Counted from the first letter of the stretch, positions 30,949 through 42,642 are shown. The stretch is DNA of 64,000 nucleotides from Incurvaria masculella (GCA_946894095.1 OX335647.2:22710001-22774000), one strand, 5' to 3'. Notes: generated by a model from the letters alone, not told the origin. Numbers and translations are program-made.

Positions 30949-31179
30949 TCACACTCCTCTTGAAGGCTTCCGTGTTGTCATAGGCAATTTGTGATCCAGA
31001 ATAGTATAAATTCGAACAGTTTCTTGGTGGCCCCATCTTTTACACATCAACGAAGCAATGGTCGATCCATTGAAACAATACAGTCCAGTAACCATTACAA
31101 AATTTACTTCACATAAACAAACTTTATCTACCACCAACATTCCGTTGGCATTAATTAAAATGAAATAATGAGTAATCAA
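30949..31179 (-). other. unrecognised 76-codon open frame
   Basis: The translation has a mixed, protein-like composition (…VMVTGLYCFNGSTIASLMCKRWG…) and lies directly downstream of the LINE fragment on the opposite strand. I do not recognise a family and see no splice sites that would justify an exon call. Chance cannot be excluded. Confidence 0.2.
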
Positions 31180-31489
31180 ATCCCCAAGAATCGAGGCGCT
31201 GATTACACAGAACAGTGAGTTATAATTATGATTTTATGAACTTTCGCTTAGTTCATTAATGCTTAAGCGAGGCGTTACAGTAAGCGTAAGTAATCCTTTA
31301 ATATCCAGTTGAAACGGATCTCATATAATTTGGAGAAAGTTGTCATATTTTAAAAATCTTACCGGATTTTTTTTTAAAATTAAGTCAACGTAATGAGAAG
31401 TGTAACGTTCCCTTCATATCAGTTGAACTGAGGTAGTTTTTCAAATTACACATTTAGTATGAAAACAGCCCGAATGTCAGCCTAAACCG

Positions 31490-31582
31490 CGTCAACGCCC
31501 CCTGATATCCTCTGAACCTTGTACCGCCCCCCTGTAGACCGCAAGCGCCCACAAGGGTTATAGCCTACTTTGAGAAAGACTG
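31490..31582. mobile_element. hAT-like terminus, truncated
   Basis: The minus strand from 31582 reads CAGTCTTTCTCAAAGT, close to the CAGNGTTTCTCAAAC-type end of many hAT elements, followed inward by a C/G-rich 'cgcccccctg' type segment also common in hAT derivatives. The matching other end and the 8-bp duplication were not found, so it is either truncated or fortuitous. Confidence 0.35.
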
Positions 31583-31936
31583 GTTTAAAGTTTACTATTT
31601 ACTGTATAGTTTAGTCGCAACCGCTAGAAATACGACCATTACGAAGGAATTATTAGTATTATCATTGATACGACGGTTAAGGCGTGATCTTACATTTTGT
31701 TGGTCGTTGAAAACGAAGGAGTTATTTGATTATATGATATATATTTTATTGATATATATTTGATTATTTGATATATATATTTTGTCTTTTCTCATCCACT
31801 AACTAAACAACTGTTTATTTGAGGATGATGAAACACGCTGTATGCTAGCCGTACAGATAAAAAACAATGTGTGAAACTATAAGTCATTTTACGTTGAATC
31901 CGAACTAAGGGCGGCCTCATACAGATTTCTTCTTAA

Positions 31937-32298
31937 GGCTGTTCCAACCCATATAAAGTTGTTTGCACACATAACGCAAAAAGTATTGCACTTTAAGCCA
32001 CGAATTATTAATAAAAGTTTAATATAGTCATATTACTTGCAGCGAAAACAATTTTACAAATTCAGGATTATTGGTTTTGTTACAATTTATTGAAATACAA
32101 TTTTTATTTAACAGCGCCATCTAACGGTGTAAAACTTCTAATCGGAAATTACAACGAAACCGTTAAACCTGAAATTGTGAATATGTTTTCGCTGCAACTA
32201 CTATGGCTATATTTAATATTTTTGACTAATTCGTGCCTTAAAGTGCAATACTTTTTGCGTTCTGTGTAAAAAAAAACATTGTATGGGTCGGAACATCC
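31937..32298. mobile_element. TTAA-3 MITE, uninterrupted
   Basis: 362 bp with TTAA at 31933-31936 and 32299-32302 and imperfect inverted arms of about 70 bp. It serves as the empty-site control for the TTAA-2 insertion at 11340: here 'gcactttaagccacgaatt' is continuous where the 11-kb copy is split at TTAA. Confidence 0.92.
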
Positions 32299-32796
32299 TT
32301 AAGTCATGGATCAAAGGAAAAGTGGTGATATAGGAGGTCATTTGAAATCAAAACCATATAAGGTGACACAGTTGTCAATGGTTTAGGAGTTATGGCAAGT
32401 CTAATATTGTATGGAAAAAAAAAACTTTTGAAACATCCTGTATTAAGCATAACGTGTTTAGGTCTCTTCTCCCGTCCGTCCATTATCTATGGGAAGCACT
32501 AATTACACCGCCCGTCATATATTATTCTGCTACTTACTTGCTTCTACTTACTCTAGCGTAAGACCACTGATATTATGATATACACGGAAATGGGGCTAAC
32601 AAAGAAGAGACCGGAGACTAAATTGGAGTGTACCCACATTGCGGTCCGACGGGCTCGCCGTAAATCCGGCCGATTAGTTGAGACATCGCGCGTGGTAACC
32701 TGTCGTCTTTTGAGGGACACATTTACACGTCAAGTCTATCTAATGCTTCATTAAGTAACTAACTATCCGAACATCCCTTTGCCTTTCTTAATGTAA

Positions 32797-33120
32797 CTGG
32801 ACATATATGGCTAATACCACACTTACCGTCCGTGATATCGTGATATCTACCCAATGCCCGCCCGTGATATCTATCTACCGTGATATCTGCCCAACACACT
32901 GAATTCCCAAAGGAATGAGGTGTAAAGCCAGGAACCTGCCTTTATATGCATGGCTACATTGAACTGGATGGAAAACACGGATAATTTTGTTTATTCTCGT
33001 TTCCAACATATTTTTACCTAATGTGATGGTATCAACCTAGGTGAGCTTAAGCTGACCGCCTAATAGGGGATATGGATTCCGAATCAAGCAGCAGCTCGCA
33101 TTCGTGACGAAATGCACTAT
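32797..33120 (-). mobile_element. SINE, old minus copy lacking head
   Basis: Tail, body and part of the 'gcagctcgcattcgtgacgaaatgcac' region are present in minus orientation. The promoter head is missing. A local 'cgtgatatc' motif has been amplified in the tail (32830-32890, at least four copies), which expands this copy. Confidence 0.75.
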
Positions 33121-33216
33121 TTTTTATGATTGTGACTGATATGTTCATTGCTACATGAAATGAGGTAAACATTGATAAAATTAGCTTAAGGCCATCAATC
33201 ATATCAAAATTTGCCA

Positions 33217-33575
33217 GCCTCGGTAGCCCAGTGGTGCGCCGCTTTTCGATTCTATAAGCACCTTAGAGCGCGGTTAGGTTCTGGATGGGAGACCATTTTC
33301 AACCGTTGAGGCTGGCCGCGGTTCGGCTTCAACGTAAAATTGTGGGCCCCCTTCCATACTTACTAGGTGGTAGGGGGAATTCCGCCCGGGTTGGTACAAT
33401 CGCATTGAATGAACGATGGTCAAAGCGGCAATGTAAATTGTCCGTGTTTTCCATCCAGTTCAATGTAGCCGAGCAAAATAAGGAAGGTCCTGGCATGGAA
33501 CCTAGTTCCCATGTGGTGTGTTAGGCTAATATCTGACGTTCAGTTTGATATTAGCCATTCATGTCCAGTAACATT
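33217..33575 (+). mobile_element. 5S-headed SINE, old copy
   Basis: Starts 'gccagcctcggtagcccagtgg'. A degraded 5S-like segment follows (…ggttctggatgggagacc… near 33280-33295), then the shared SINE body and tail ending '...ccattcatgtccagtaacat'. The intermediate promoter part is shorter than in the young copies. Confidence 0.75.
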
Positions 33576-34215
33576 CAACATTCATTCAAGTAACGAGCAA
33601 TACTTTTTCAAATACATTCATGAAATCTGATTACAATGCTTCAAAATGTAGATGTCGCTGTAACTCAAAATTAATGAGATAACGGTAATGTCGTATCCAT
33701 TAAATACATAAAACATATCATTAAAAAACTAGTTTTTCTTCACAGAATTTTTTAAAATGGTATTGGATATTGAAAATGGATATTGAAAATGTTATTACAA
33801 TCCAAAACTTTTCTTCCTATAACGTTTTTATCAAACGATAAATTACTAGTTGCCGCACTTATAGCCCTTCGCCTGAAAAGTTTGGACGAAAACTCCGTTA
33901 AGTAACTGCCGAGAACTTCATTCATGATTAATGAAAAATGTTCCCTAATTGTTGTCTCTCAAACAAAGGACGACGACGTCCCGAGCAAATATAATACGCA
34001 AGGTACGCCGTATTTTTTAAGACTCCTCGGGCCATTAGACAGAATTCTAGCATCATAAATGTAAGAATGTATGAAAGTACTTGAAAGCACATCAACCGGA
34101 CGAAGAGACGAAAATATAATTGCTAAACATATAACATTATCAAAATCAAGAGCACACCATCCATGGTTATCAAACAAATCTAGCAAAACTGGACTTATTT
34201 TCATTGATCTTACGT

Positions 34216-34549
34216 TTTTAGGGTTCCCTACCCAAAGGGTGCCAACGGAAACCTATTACTAAGCCTCCGCTGTCCGTCCGTCCGTCCGTCCGTCCGTCCG
34301 TCCGACAGTCCGTCCGTCAGTCCGTCCGTCCGTCTCTCACAGGGCTGTATCTCATGAACCGTAATAGGTAGACAGCTGAAATTTTCACAGAGTGTGTATT
34401 TATTTTGCCGCTATAACAATAAATACGAAAAATAAATTATAATAAAAAAAGAGGGGGCCCACACAAAAAACCTGTTGTTATTGTTAAATCTTGTACTATG
34501 GTACGGAACCCTTCGTGTGCGAGTCCGACTCACACTTGGCCGGTTTTTT
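34216..34549 (-). mobile_element. GTCC-repeat element
   Basis: Complete minus copy of about 334 bp. The microsatellite has roughly 17 units, including GACAGTCC and CAGTCC variants. The terminal palindrome carries one substitution (gagtccgactcacac). Confidence 0.9.
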
Positions 34550-34559
34550 GAGGTATAAT

Positions 34560-35410
34560 GAAAAGTTAAGAAAAGCGTGAGACAACCTTACAGCTACACT
34601 TAGATTATTACATATAAATTATCATGTAATATTTTCATTTAATTTTTACATATTTTAATATTTTTAAGCTAATGAAAAAGTGTCATTGTTTACAAACTAT
34701 CTTACAACTTAATGATATGCAACTTGCAACATTCCACAACCGTGTGTATGATAGGGTGTGTGTGAGGTTTGCATGTGGTGAGGGTGTGTGTGTAATGTGT
34801 TAACTTATGGGTAATGTGAGTTTAATTGTGTATGTATGTTTTGAGTGTATCCTTGTATTTATAGATCTTATTTTATTTTAAGCGTTATTGTGTCTATATG
34901 AACATTACGTTTAAACATACGTTTTATCCTGTATGTTCATATTGGTGGTTTTTAATGGTTTAGCGTACTCTAGATTTTTTGGTCCACATAATCCTTCTAT
35001 GGCTCTACGACCAATGTTCATAATACATCCTGTATAACATTGTTCTTCATCAGTTGCACAACTAGGGGCGCCTCCTTCGTTAGCGGGAATTGGCTTCGTT
35101 TGTCGACCGCTCGAGTCCCGAACCCCATATTATTTATGAAAATTCGCGAAGCAAGATCTCTTCATTACCATAAGGAGACAAATTATTTAAATTGCGGCCC
35201 AAATTTGAGGCGTTTTTGTATTTCTCGTTGTATTATGCAGGAAGTTCGGTGGCCAGAGTCGGAGATATCTTCAAACAATCCCAGCCGGAGCTGCTCACAC
35301 TTTTTGGTTTAAAATTACTGTGACTACTAGCAGTCGTAATCAGAATAAAAAAAATGGAGATCATTTTTAAACTTCGCGTTTTGTGTTATAAACGGAGATT
35401 ACATTTAGCC
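34560..35410. other. anonymous, includes GT-rich tract
   Basis: 34738-34830 is enriched in GT/GTGTG repeats on the plus strand. The remainder has no recognised feature. The 90-codon frame at 35040 has no domain signal. Confidence 0.4.
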
Positions 35411-35448
35411 CGCAAACTCTGAATATGACTATAAAATATTATCCCAAA

Positions 35449-35498
35449 ATCTAAAAATATAGTCCTAATCGGACTAGATTTTTAGATTTTAGCTTATG
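35449..35498. repeat. short inverted repeat (hairpin)
   Basis: 'aaaatctaaaaat.tagtcc' and its inverse surround a short loop at the 'atcgga' centre. The pairing extends weakly outward. It may be the centre of a small foldback element. Confidence 0.55.
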
Positions 35499-35519
35499 AT
35501 AATTTGTGGGTTTATGGTT

Positions 35520-36260
35520 TCGTAGTTCCGGAACCCTTCCAATTTCGTGGTGTCCGTCTCTCCGTACGTATGTCACAGTCATAATATGTTATGTTGTAGC
35601 TATAATGACAAATATACTTTGTACATGTGTTCCAATACATTGTTTGTCGGTTCTTTTTCTGCCGGTAATTCAATAATGTATATATATTTCTATATACACC
35701 TAATGGAGAGAAATAAATGTATTAGATTATTATAGATTTATAGCGGAAACCGGACGTGCACATATTTCCTAACAATAGATTTCATAACATAGAAGCAAGA
35801 GAAATAAGATGGTTAGAAATATATAAATCCTAAGTTATGGAGTTAAAAACCTTTCTGAGTCAGAAAGAGAAAGCTAGTTAGTAAATAGTTTCTGATTAAA
35901 ATTTTGACTTCAGATAGTGGGAAAAGTTGAAGTGCGTACCTTCAATTAGATTTATCACATAAAGAACTAGGCCAACTTTGACGAATTGCCTGAATTAACA
36001 TTTAACAGACGATTAACATTAACGATGATGCATTGAGTGGTCCGAGGTTACTTCGATGAATTCGAAAATCACTTCGTTATATCTGTTTCCGATATCACTT
36101 CAATATTTCTATTATCGAAATCATTTGGGCGATTTTAAGCTATGCCCGCACGGAAGATATCTCCGTCTCCATTTACGATATCGGAGAATGTACTTAGGAC
36201 ATTTTGTAAGAAAAAGGGGTAATGAAAACCTTATAACCAATTCAAAGAAACTTAAAAGCC
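35520..36260. other. anonymous AT-rich DNA
   Basis: Near 35525-35575 there is a weak resemblance to a GTCC-repeat end (ccggaacccttcc...gtccgtctctccgt). Nothing else was recognised. Confidence 0.35.
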
Positions 36261-36265
36261 TTTGG

Positions 36266-36486
36266 AGCCCAGTGGCACGACACCTCGGCGTTGGATGATT
36301 GGGTTTAAGAAACCCCGGGTGCGGTGGGCTTTTGAAAGGGGCCGTTTTCGATCGTTGAAGGCTGATAAAACGGATACGGTCAATCCCGCCCGGGTTTGCG
36401 TCATCGCATTTAATGAATGTTGGTCTAAGCGGAATTTAAAATTGTATGAATTATTTTATTCCATTCTGTTTAATGTGGTAAGGCAG
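36266..36486 (+). mobile_element. 5S-headed SINE, old copy without tail
   Basis: Head 'gcccagtggcacgacacctcggcg', 5S-derived region and body (…cccgcccgggtt.g..catcgcatt.aatga…) are recognisable but diverged. It stops at the small palindrome at 36495, which may have replaced or split the tail. Confidence 0.65.
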
Positions 36487-36494
36487 GTATATAC

Positions 36495-36590
36495 ATATAT
36501 ATACTGCCCTCCTTATTCAATAGGCGGTAACTACATATTATGAGGCCCATATGTAGTTACCGCCTTTTTAATAAGGAGGGCAGTATATAG
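36495..36590. mobile_element. ~95-bp palindromic MITE
   Basis: Two arms of about 42 bp (tatatactgccctccttatt... and inverse) with a loop of about 10 bp ('tatgaggccc'). The arms differ at only a few positions. It lies exactly between two 5S-SINE copies. No obvious target duplication was found. Confidence 0.8.
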
Positions 36591-36945
36591 GTGGCCCAGT
36601 CGCGCGACACTTCGGCGAACGCTCTCCGAAGTTAAGCAACGCTGGGTCCGGTCTGGTCTTGGATGGGTGACCATTCGACCGTTGAGAGAGGCTGGCCGTG
36701 GTTCGGATTCCCTTCCTTACTTACTAGGTGGTAGGGTTTATCCCGCCCGGGTTTGTACCATCGCATTGGATGAACGATGGTCGAAGCGGCAATGAAAATT
36801 GTCCGTGTTTTCCATCCAGTTCAATGTAGCCGTGCAATATAAGGAAGGTCCTGGCATGGCACCTAGTTCCCATGTGGTGTGTTGGGCTAATACCATGACA
36901 GAACTTGTGGTATTAGCCATCCATGTCCAGTCACATAAAAAAAAA
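36591..36945 (+). mobile_element. 5S-headed SINE, young copy
   Basis: Nearly identical to 53831-54211 from 'gtggcccag' onward. The 5S-like block CTCCGAAGTTAAGCAACG begins near 36622, and TTGGATGGGTGACC lies at about 36659-36672. A deletion removes 'acgttcagctgtaggtc' at the head-body join. Its tail is followed by extra tandem tail copies. Confidence 0.88.
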
Positions 36946-37130
36946 GGTATATATTTAAACCTAGTTCCAATGTGGTATATTGGGCTAATATGACAGTAGC
37001 GAATATAGTAGCCATCCATGTCCAGTCACATAAAAAAAAGCTATATATTTAAACTTAGTTCCAATGTGGTATGTTGGGCTAATATGACAGTAGCGAATAT
37101 AGTAGCCATCCATGTCCAATTCTATAAAAT
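36946..37130 (+). repeat. tandem amplification of SINE tail (~94 bp)
   Basis: Downstream of the SINE poly-A are two further copies of the terminal segment 'cctagttccaatgtggtat...gggctaatatgacag...tagccatccatgtcca'. The ccatgtcca motif recurs at 36921, 37016 and 37110, spacings of 95 and 94. The two extra units resemble each other more than the SINE's own tail, so they were amplified together. Confidence 0.85.
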
Positions 37131-37239
37131 CAACCCACTCCCCACCTTAAATATACCTACTATCTATATACATACAAGCCTGTATTATGCCCGTATCGAA
37201 TATCCAATGGAGATGTTTTCTTTTCAATAAAACTGTACC

Positions 37240-37430
37240 CGCTGCGATAATCCGGAGTCAACGAGCTCCTCGTGCAAGAATCTTCGATTAGAGGGCCCTC
37301 GGATACAAACGAGTCACCTGAGACGTGACTCCGCTTCCTCCCGCCCGCCCCTCGTGACTATCGCCCGCGGCCGCCCCGCCCGCCCTACTCGCGCTCTTCG
37401 AGCTTTCACTGCGTAAGCTGACGAACCAAC
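37240..37430. other. GC-rich patch
   Basis: 37310-37395 is very rich in C and CG (…cgcccgcggccgccccgcccgcc…). It has no frame, no repeat partner and no splice signals I trust. It is among the strongest CpG-dense spots in the window, so it could mark a promoter. Confidence 0.3.
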
Positions 37431-37436
37431 ACTATT

Positions 37437-37590
37437 GAGGCTCCGTATGACGCTAACCTTCAATGTTTTAGAATTAGCGTCATACGGAGCCTTGGTTTTG
37501 GGGGTGGTTTTATTTTATGTCAGCGTCAGTTAAGAATAAACACCCGCAGAAAAATTAACATATCAAAGTTTAGACTATTATCTAGTGTAT
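37437..37590. repeat. dispersed repeat with local hairpin
   Basis: 37455-37590 is the inverted partner of 29345-29480. At 37439-37495 'ggctccgtatgacgctaa' and its inverse form a hairpin absent from the first copy. Confidence 0.65.
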
Positions 37591-37599
37591 GACTGTAAA

Positions 37600-38300
37600 A
37601 CGGTTTTGATGCGTTTCTTATATTCTTTTATTTACTACGTTTTTAATAATAATAATAATATTGATTGTACACCATTAGAAAAAAACAGTTTACAAAAGGC
37701 GGGCCTAAGGCCATAAGGCATTCTCTTCCTACCTATCCTCGGGATGTAGGAAAGGTGCAAGGCGGCAGACAAAATAGGACAAAAGAAGTAAGAAATGTTT
37801 CATGTAGGTTTTCAATCAGCGCTTGGAAACTATAAATTATTTAGATTGTTTTCTTTTATGTGGTACAAGATCACATATTTATCTAGTGAATAAGGGTGAA
37901 AGATATATTAATTCACTTTATTATTTATTATCACATTTATTAGACTTTACAGAGCAAAAACATAAATTTCAATTTCCTGAAAACGATTTTGACGCGCATA
38001 CAACAATGAGCTCTAACGCAAACTCAATGCTTTCGGAAGTTGCCATTATCGTATGTTTGCTGAACGCTAGACTCAGTTGGAGCCTTAAAGTGCATATTTG
38101 TTTGTTCTACCATCAATTTGCGCATCGGAATGGAGACGGCCATAGTGTAACGTGAAATTTTAAACTTTTTCTATGAAAACCGAAATTTACAAATTATCGT
38201 TGAGTAGCTGGAGAGAATTGATATTGTTTTGGTGTATAAAAACGTTAACCGAAGTAAACGCAGAGGATTTGTTTTTTTGAAGTTTTTGATATGATGATAT
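37600..38300. other. anonymous DNA
   Basis: An (AAT)n run near 37650 and a 110-codon frame at 37823-38155 with no recognisable motifs. Nothing is supportable as a gene. Confidence 0.4.
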
Positions 38301-38310
38301 GATGACGTAG

Positions 38311-38598
38311 GACAGGACGTTACATAAGAGGTGTCCGATGACGCCCATGGGCTTTCAAACACTCATGGCGGCTGCGAAAACCTAATTGTTCTGTGGCGAA
38401 AACCATGCCGGCCGACCACGTGCATGCTCACATGTTTGAAGGACCCCAGGTTGTACTTTAGGGGAATATCTCGGCAGGGAGTCCATTCCATACTTAACTG
38501 ACCTTATAGACAAAGGATATAAGGATCGGTTGGTATTTTTGGGATATCGAAAATGAATAGGTGCATTCCCTGCCTGTTCCGCGTTGAGCGATGTCTGA
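38311..38598 (-). pseudogene. non-LTR retrotransposon C-terminal remnant
   Basis: Homologous to 10996-11275. Minus translation begins LNAEQAGNAPIHFRYPKNT and reaches IRSVKYGMDSLP, then shifts frame. In the other copy the frame continues FPPNYDLGSFKRGV. Together they indicate the end of a CR1/Jockey-like ORF. Both copies are broken. Confidence 0.6.
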
Positions 38599-38619
38599 AA
38601 GTAGTTGTTACTAACCACC

Positions 38620-39120
38620 ATAAAAAATAAATAAATGTACTATCAATTTGATAAAGGAACCGTCAAAAGACGTAGTGATCTCGCCACATCCATCAATTTC
38701 ATCTATCTGCCCAAGCAACACTATATTCGCGCCCGGACATAAATATCGTCTAGCATACACTCCCGTGCCGTGTCTGAAGACTTTACTCGTCTAGTAGGAG
38801 AAACTTTTCTTATTTCTGGAATAGCGATTGTGCCAACATCTTGCAGCGGTGGCCCCCGGGAGATTGCTCTGAACTCTTACCTCCAGCCGAGGCGGAGGTG
38901 GACACAGTTCGAATTGAACAGTTATCCAACGACCGGCCGACCGGACACGTCGTACGATGTTGCATATATTGTATTGTATTTATTAATCATAAAACAAAGT
39001 TACACACATATAACAAAACATTGTCAGGTAACATGGTGGTCAATTGTATTACTGGTCAAAATTAATAAAATATCTAAATATCAAATATCAAAATTAAAAT
39101 AACAATAGTTATTGTTGTAT
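38620..39120. other. anonymous DNA
   Basis: A moderately GC-rich part (38770-38960) contains overlapping frames of 110 and 74 codons without known motifs. No repeat partner in the window. Confidence 0.35.
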
Positions 39121-39125
39121 ATACG

Positions 39126-39430
39126 TTACGGTTAGAGCCCGATGTTGGTTAAAGTCCGAAATACTTTTTTCCTCGAAGGTAACTAAGATTTTCAAGATAT
39201 ACATGTATCGAGGGCACTAATTTCAGAGTTTATGGTAAGAAAAAAAATACCAAAACAATTTTTTTTTCTTTTTTTTCGTACAAAAAATTAAAAAAACATT
39301 TTTAGGTTCTATTTTTTGTTCTTGAAATTAACTCTTAATTCCACTCAATATGGATATAAGAGCAAAAATCCAAAAAACTTCAAGGAAAAAATAATTTCGG
39401 ACTTTAACCAACATCGGGCTTTAACCGTAA
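39126..39430. mobile_element. ~305-bp MITE with ~40-bp TIRs
   Basis: Ends are TTACGGTTAGAGCCCGATGT... and the inverse of TTACGGTTAAAGCCCGATGT..., nearly identical over at least 38 bp. The interior is A/T-run-rich without coding capacity. Tatata-like sequence lies on both sides, so the duplication is ambiguous. Confidence 0.8.
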
Positions 39431-39516
39431 TATATAATGCTTAATTATCCACTCCAACTGCCAAGCAAATGTTCAATATGGACAGACCTATAGCAATCAC
39501 GAGTTACGCGTCTTAA

Positions 39517-39988
39517 GGGCCTGGTACTAGCCAAATCGCAAAGTTAGACGAGGCACCCCAAGTAAACTAACTAAGTCTGACGATTATAAGTGTCATTCTT
39601 ACAATATATGATTCCTTGTCTAGGAATCGAATGATTTTCGTTAATGTATGTTTCCTTTTTCTATACAAAATACATTGCGGAAACGGTGTCCATTTCCGAA
39701 CTTTTTTGACTAAATGTAGAAATCTAAAAGCAAATGGAATTTTTTGTTTATGCATATATGCTGTTTTTGCTTATATCTAGAAATGGAATGACTTTCAGAT
39801 TTCTAATGAGAAAAATCAACTTTTTTTATTTTTATTATTATTTAAATAAATGATGGCATAAAAAAATATTAACAATCCATTATCAGTCTGGAGTTCTATT
39901 TGGATTTGCTGAAGCGTTTCACTACATATTATTACATTTGTTAAAAAGTGCATTTGTATGGCGCGAGTAGTTGGCTAGTCCTAGCGCC
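39517..39988. mobile_element. TTAA-2 MITE, complete
   Basis: 472 bp with TTAA at 39513-39516 and 39989-39992. It differs from the 18903 copy at only a few bases. Confidence 0.93.
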
Positions 39989-39999
39989 TTAATGTCTGA

Positions 40000-40650
40000 A
40001 ATTAATAGGATGTCGAGATAATGAGAATACACATAGTTTCGGAATAATATGAAAAACAGTCAGCAAACTCCTGATTTTTAGCCTCTATCGAGATACTTTT
40101 TACTACGTGCTTTGTACGTGCGCTTCTATCTATTTTGAGTTCGACAGGGAAAAAAAACGCAGATTTCTCCTTATTATTGTATGTAATTTTGTATTTTCAT
40201 TTGTGTTTTTGCCTAAAATAAATTAAAATAAATAAAAAATGAAAATTTTGGAACAAAACTATTTCTTATAAAATATTGCTCATTTGACTTACTGTTTCAA
40301 CCTATCATGTACTGTGCGGCAGCCGGGCAAACTGTCCGACTGCTTCTTTCTTTGTTTCATGCAACGTTACAAAAGTCGTCAGCTTTTGCGACAATCCTAT
40401 CTACCCGCACACCTGTTGCTTGTCATGAGCAGGACCACAGTGAAACTCAATATTGACACGAAATTATTGTAATCGTCGTCCTAAAATATATCAGTAAATA
40501 AAAATGCTATCTGATAAATATATTGTCCGTAAACTTGTAAGTTTATCTTAAGGATCCCATCCGAAACGTCTATGAAGAAGCTCCGCTTCAAAAATCAAAT
40601 AATAAATGTTAACAGATATATGGTTTATTCAAATATTGCATATTTTCATT
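40000..40650. other. anonymous AT-rich DNA
   Basis: No supported feature. The 62-codon frame at 40284 lacks motifs. Confidence 0.4.
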
Positions 40651-40654
40651 TGAT

Positions 40655-41108
40655 ATTTTCCTCTTGTATTCCGAGCAAAGCTTATTACGTAACGTAACTC
40701 AAAATAATTGCTTTTCTTTCTCCTATCTTTTTCCTGTTGTTTGTTGTTTATTCGTCATCCGTAGACAGTACACTGCACTTGGATTTGTCATATTTTATCT
40801 TTAGCAATGTTCGTTATGCAATTATCTTCAGGTGACCACAGCACGCACTTTCGAAGTAAGTTTAATTAACGTTATATGAAAACAAATGTGCATTATTGAG
40901 ATTTTTTTATTTCACAAAATGACAGGGTTTACTTTCGAAATAAATCTTAATGAGAGATTAAACAGCGCCTATAATAACATATTATTATGTGACTATTTTC
41001 CTCTAGTATTCCGAGCAAAGCTTTGTACGTAACTCAAAATAATTGTTTTTCTTTCTCTTTCTTTATGAGAGATTAAAAAGAGCCTCTAATAACATATTAT
41101 TATGTGAG
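40655..41108. repeat. local duplication of two short blocks
   Basis: 'cctct.gtattccgagcaaagct' with following 'taactcaaaataatt.ttttctttctc' occurs at about 40668-40723 and 40999-41061. 'atgagagattaaa.ag.gcct.taataacatattattatgtga' occurs at about 40950-40993 and 41066-41106. The order suggests a partial tandem duplication with a rearranged spacer. Confidence 0.7.
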
Positions 41109-41191
41109 TATCTTGCAAAACTTTTAATGTTCAAATGTGGAGTCCTGTAAAGTTTTGGTTAGCTTTGTCGTTGCTCGATTCCTACCTTTAA

Positions 41192-41729
41192 GGTGTCCCT
41201 TTCCGGCGGGACTAACTCATTCGCGGGCACGGTACAAAACCGTGCTGTTGCCCTCTGGGACCTTCTCTGTTTCAAAGACAAAGACAGGCTCCGTGATGAG
41301 GAGGAAGCAACATGTCCACAAAGCGGACAATGCGCATAGTGTTTGATTTGGTAAGATTTGCGACAATTTTAATTACAAAACGACTTCTAGCTAAAAGTAA
41401 ACCACGACCGCTGTAGTCAAAAATCTAACAAAAAATAATTTGATTATAAATTTTCATGAAACAAGCTATGTCTGATGACTAATCTTTTTGAGATGTATAG
41501 ATTCGTTGAGTAATTCACCTCCAAAATTATTGTATAAAACACGCGAACAATTCGAACATTCAGACCTTATAACTTAGAAACCAAACACAATTTTACAATG
41601 CCAACGGTCATCAGACATCTAGTTCGATCAAATAAAGCTATTTTGAGCAAAACTTTGGATCTATGACAAGAAATATGGGCGTGATCTTCTTTCCCCGTTT
41701 GTATGGAGAGTTGAGCGGGATGGCGCACC
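41192..41729 (+). mobile_element. TTAA-1 MITE, complete
   Basis: 538 bp with TTAA at 41188-41191 and 41730-41733. The TIRs are diverged from the family (GGTGTCCCTTTCCGG and ...GGATGGCGCACC). Confidence 0.88.
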
Positions 41730-41759
41730 TTAAGAACTATCAGAATAATATAAAAGCTA

Positions 41760-42250
41760 CTCGCTCGTGTACATTTTCCTGGAACTTTGCATAGATTGCC
41801 TCTCGTGTCCTCTATTTTCGCAGATCCATTACGGGGCAGAGTAAATCTTCACTTCGCGCTGAGTGTTATAAATTGCGCCATTCCATTCATGCCGACACGT
41901 ACTTCGAACAAAGGCTGTTTAACCATGAGCCGCCGCCAGCTGTTATTTCAGCGAGAGCTAAATGTATAACTGCCGGGGTGGGGGCGGGGGAAGGCGGCTC
42001 GGGGGGTGAAGGCTTCGACTTTGGGGGTGATGATTTATGTGGAGTTGCGCAGCTCGCGGCCTCCGAAGGCGTCTTCTCTCTGTGGCGTGCTGGAAGACTG
42101 AAATTATCTCGGGGCTTTCATTTTTGGCGTTTGAATATTTAACTGAACGGTTGCTAACTGAGCTGTGACGATATTTTGAGAAGTCGGCTTACCGGCGCGA
42201 AGGTAGCGAGCCGATCGCTGCTGCCCGAGCTTTTATTTACTAATAATTTT
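41760..42250. other. GC-rich island, possible conserved non-coding DNA
   Basis: A segment of about 490 bp with no repeat match in the window. 41860-41960 has balanced composition and contains CAAAGG and CAGCTG motifs; 41970-42030 is G-rich (…gggggcgggggaaggcgg…). A frame of 89 codons (41873-42142) is glycine-rich and has no splice context. Composition and lack of transposon similarity suggest a regulatory element, but this is inference. Confidence 0.3.
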
Positions 42251-42326
42251 AATTAATATATTTTTCGAAAATTCTATAGGGTCCTTGCGCGCTCGGCTGC
42301 CGAGCAAGTAGTGCCAGTAAACCAAG

Positions 42327-42642
42327 AAAACCGGCCAAGTGCGAGTCGGACTCGCTCACGAAGGGTTCCGTACCATCGTACAAGATTTACACCAAAAATA
42401 ACAGATTTTTTGTATGGCGCCTCCCTTTAAATTTTATTATTTTATAATTTTACCTATTTGTTGTTATAGCGGCAAAATAAATACACAATCTGTGAAAATT
42501 TCAGCTTCCTACCTGTTACGGTTCATGAGATACAGCCCTGTGACAGGACGGACGGACGGAAGGGCGGACGGACGGACGGACGGAAATCGGAGGCTTAGTA
42601 ATAGGGTTCAGTTTTCACCCTTTGGGTACGGAACCCTAAAAA
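42327..42642 (+). mobile_element. GTCC-repeat element
   Basis: Complete plus copy with both ends. The terminal palindrome has a gctcac variant and the microsatellite is about eight units. Confidence 0.9.

Noticed and set aside
40840..40860. Micro-exon between tcttcag and gaagtaagt
   Set aside because: About 20 bp only, with no frame or partner exons; such pairs occur by chance.
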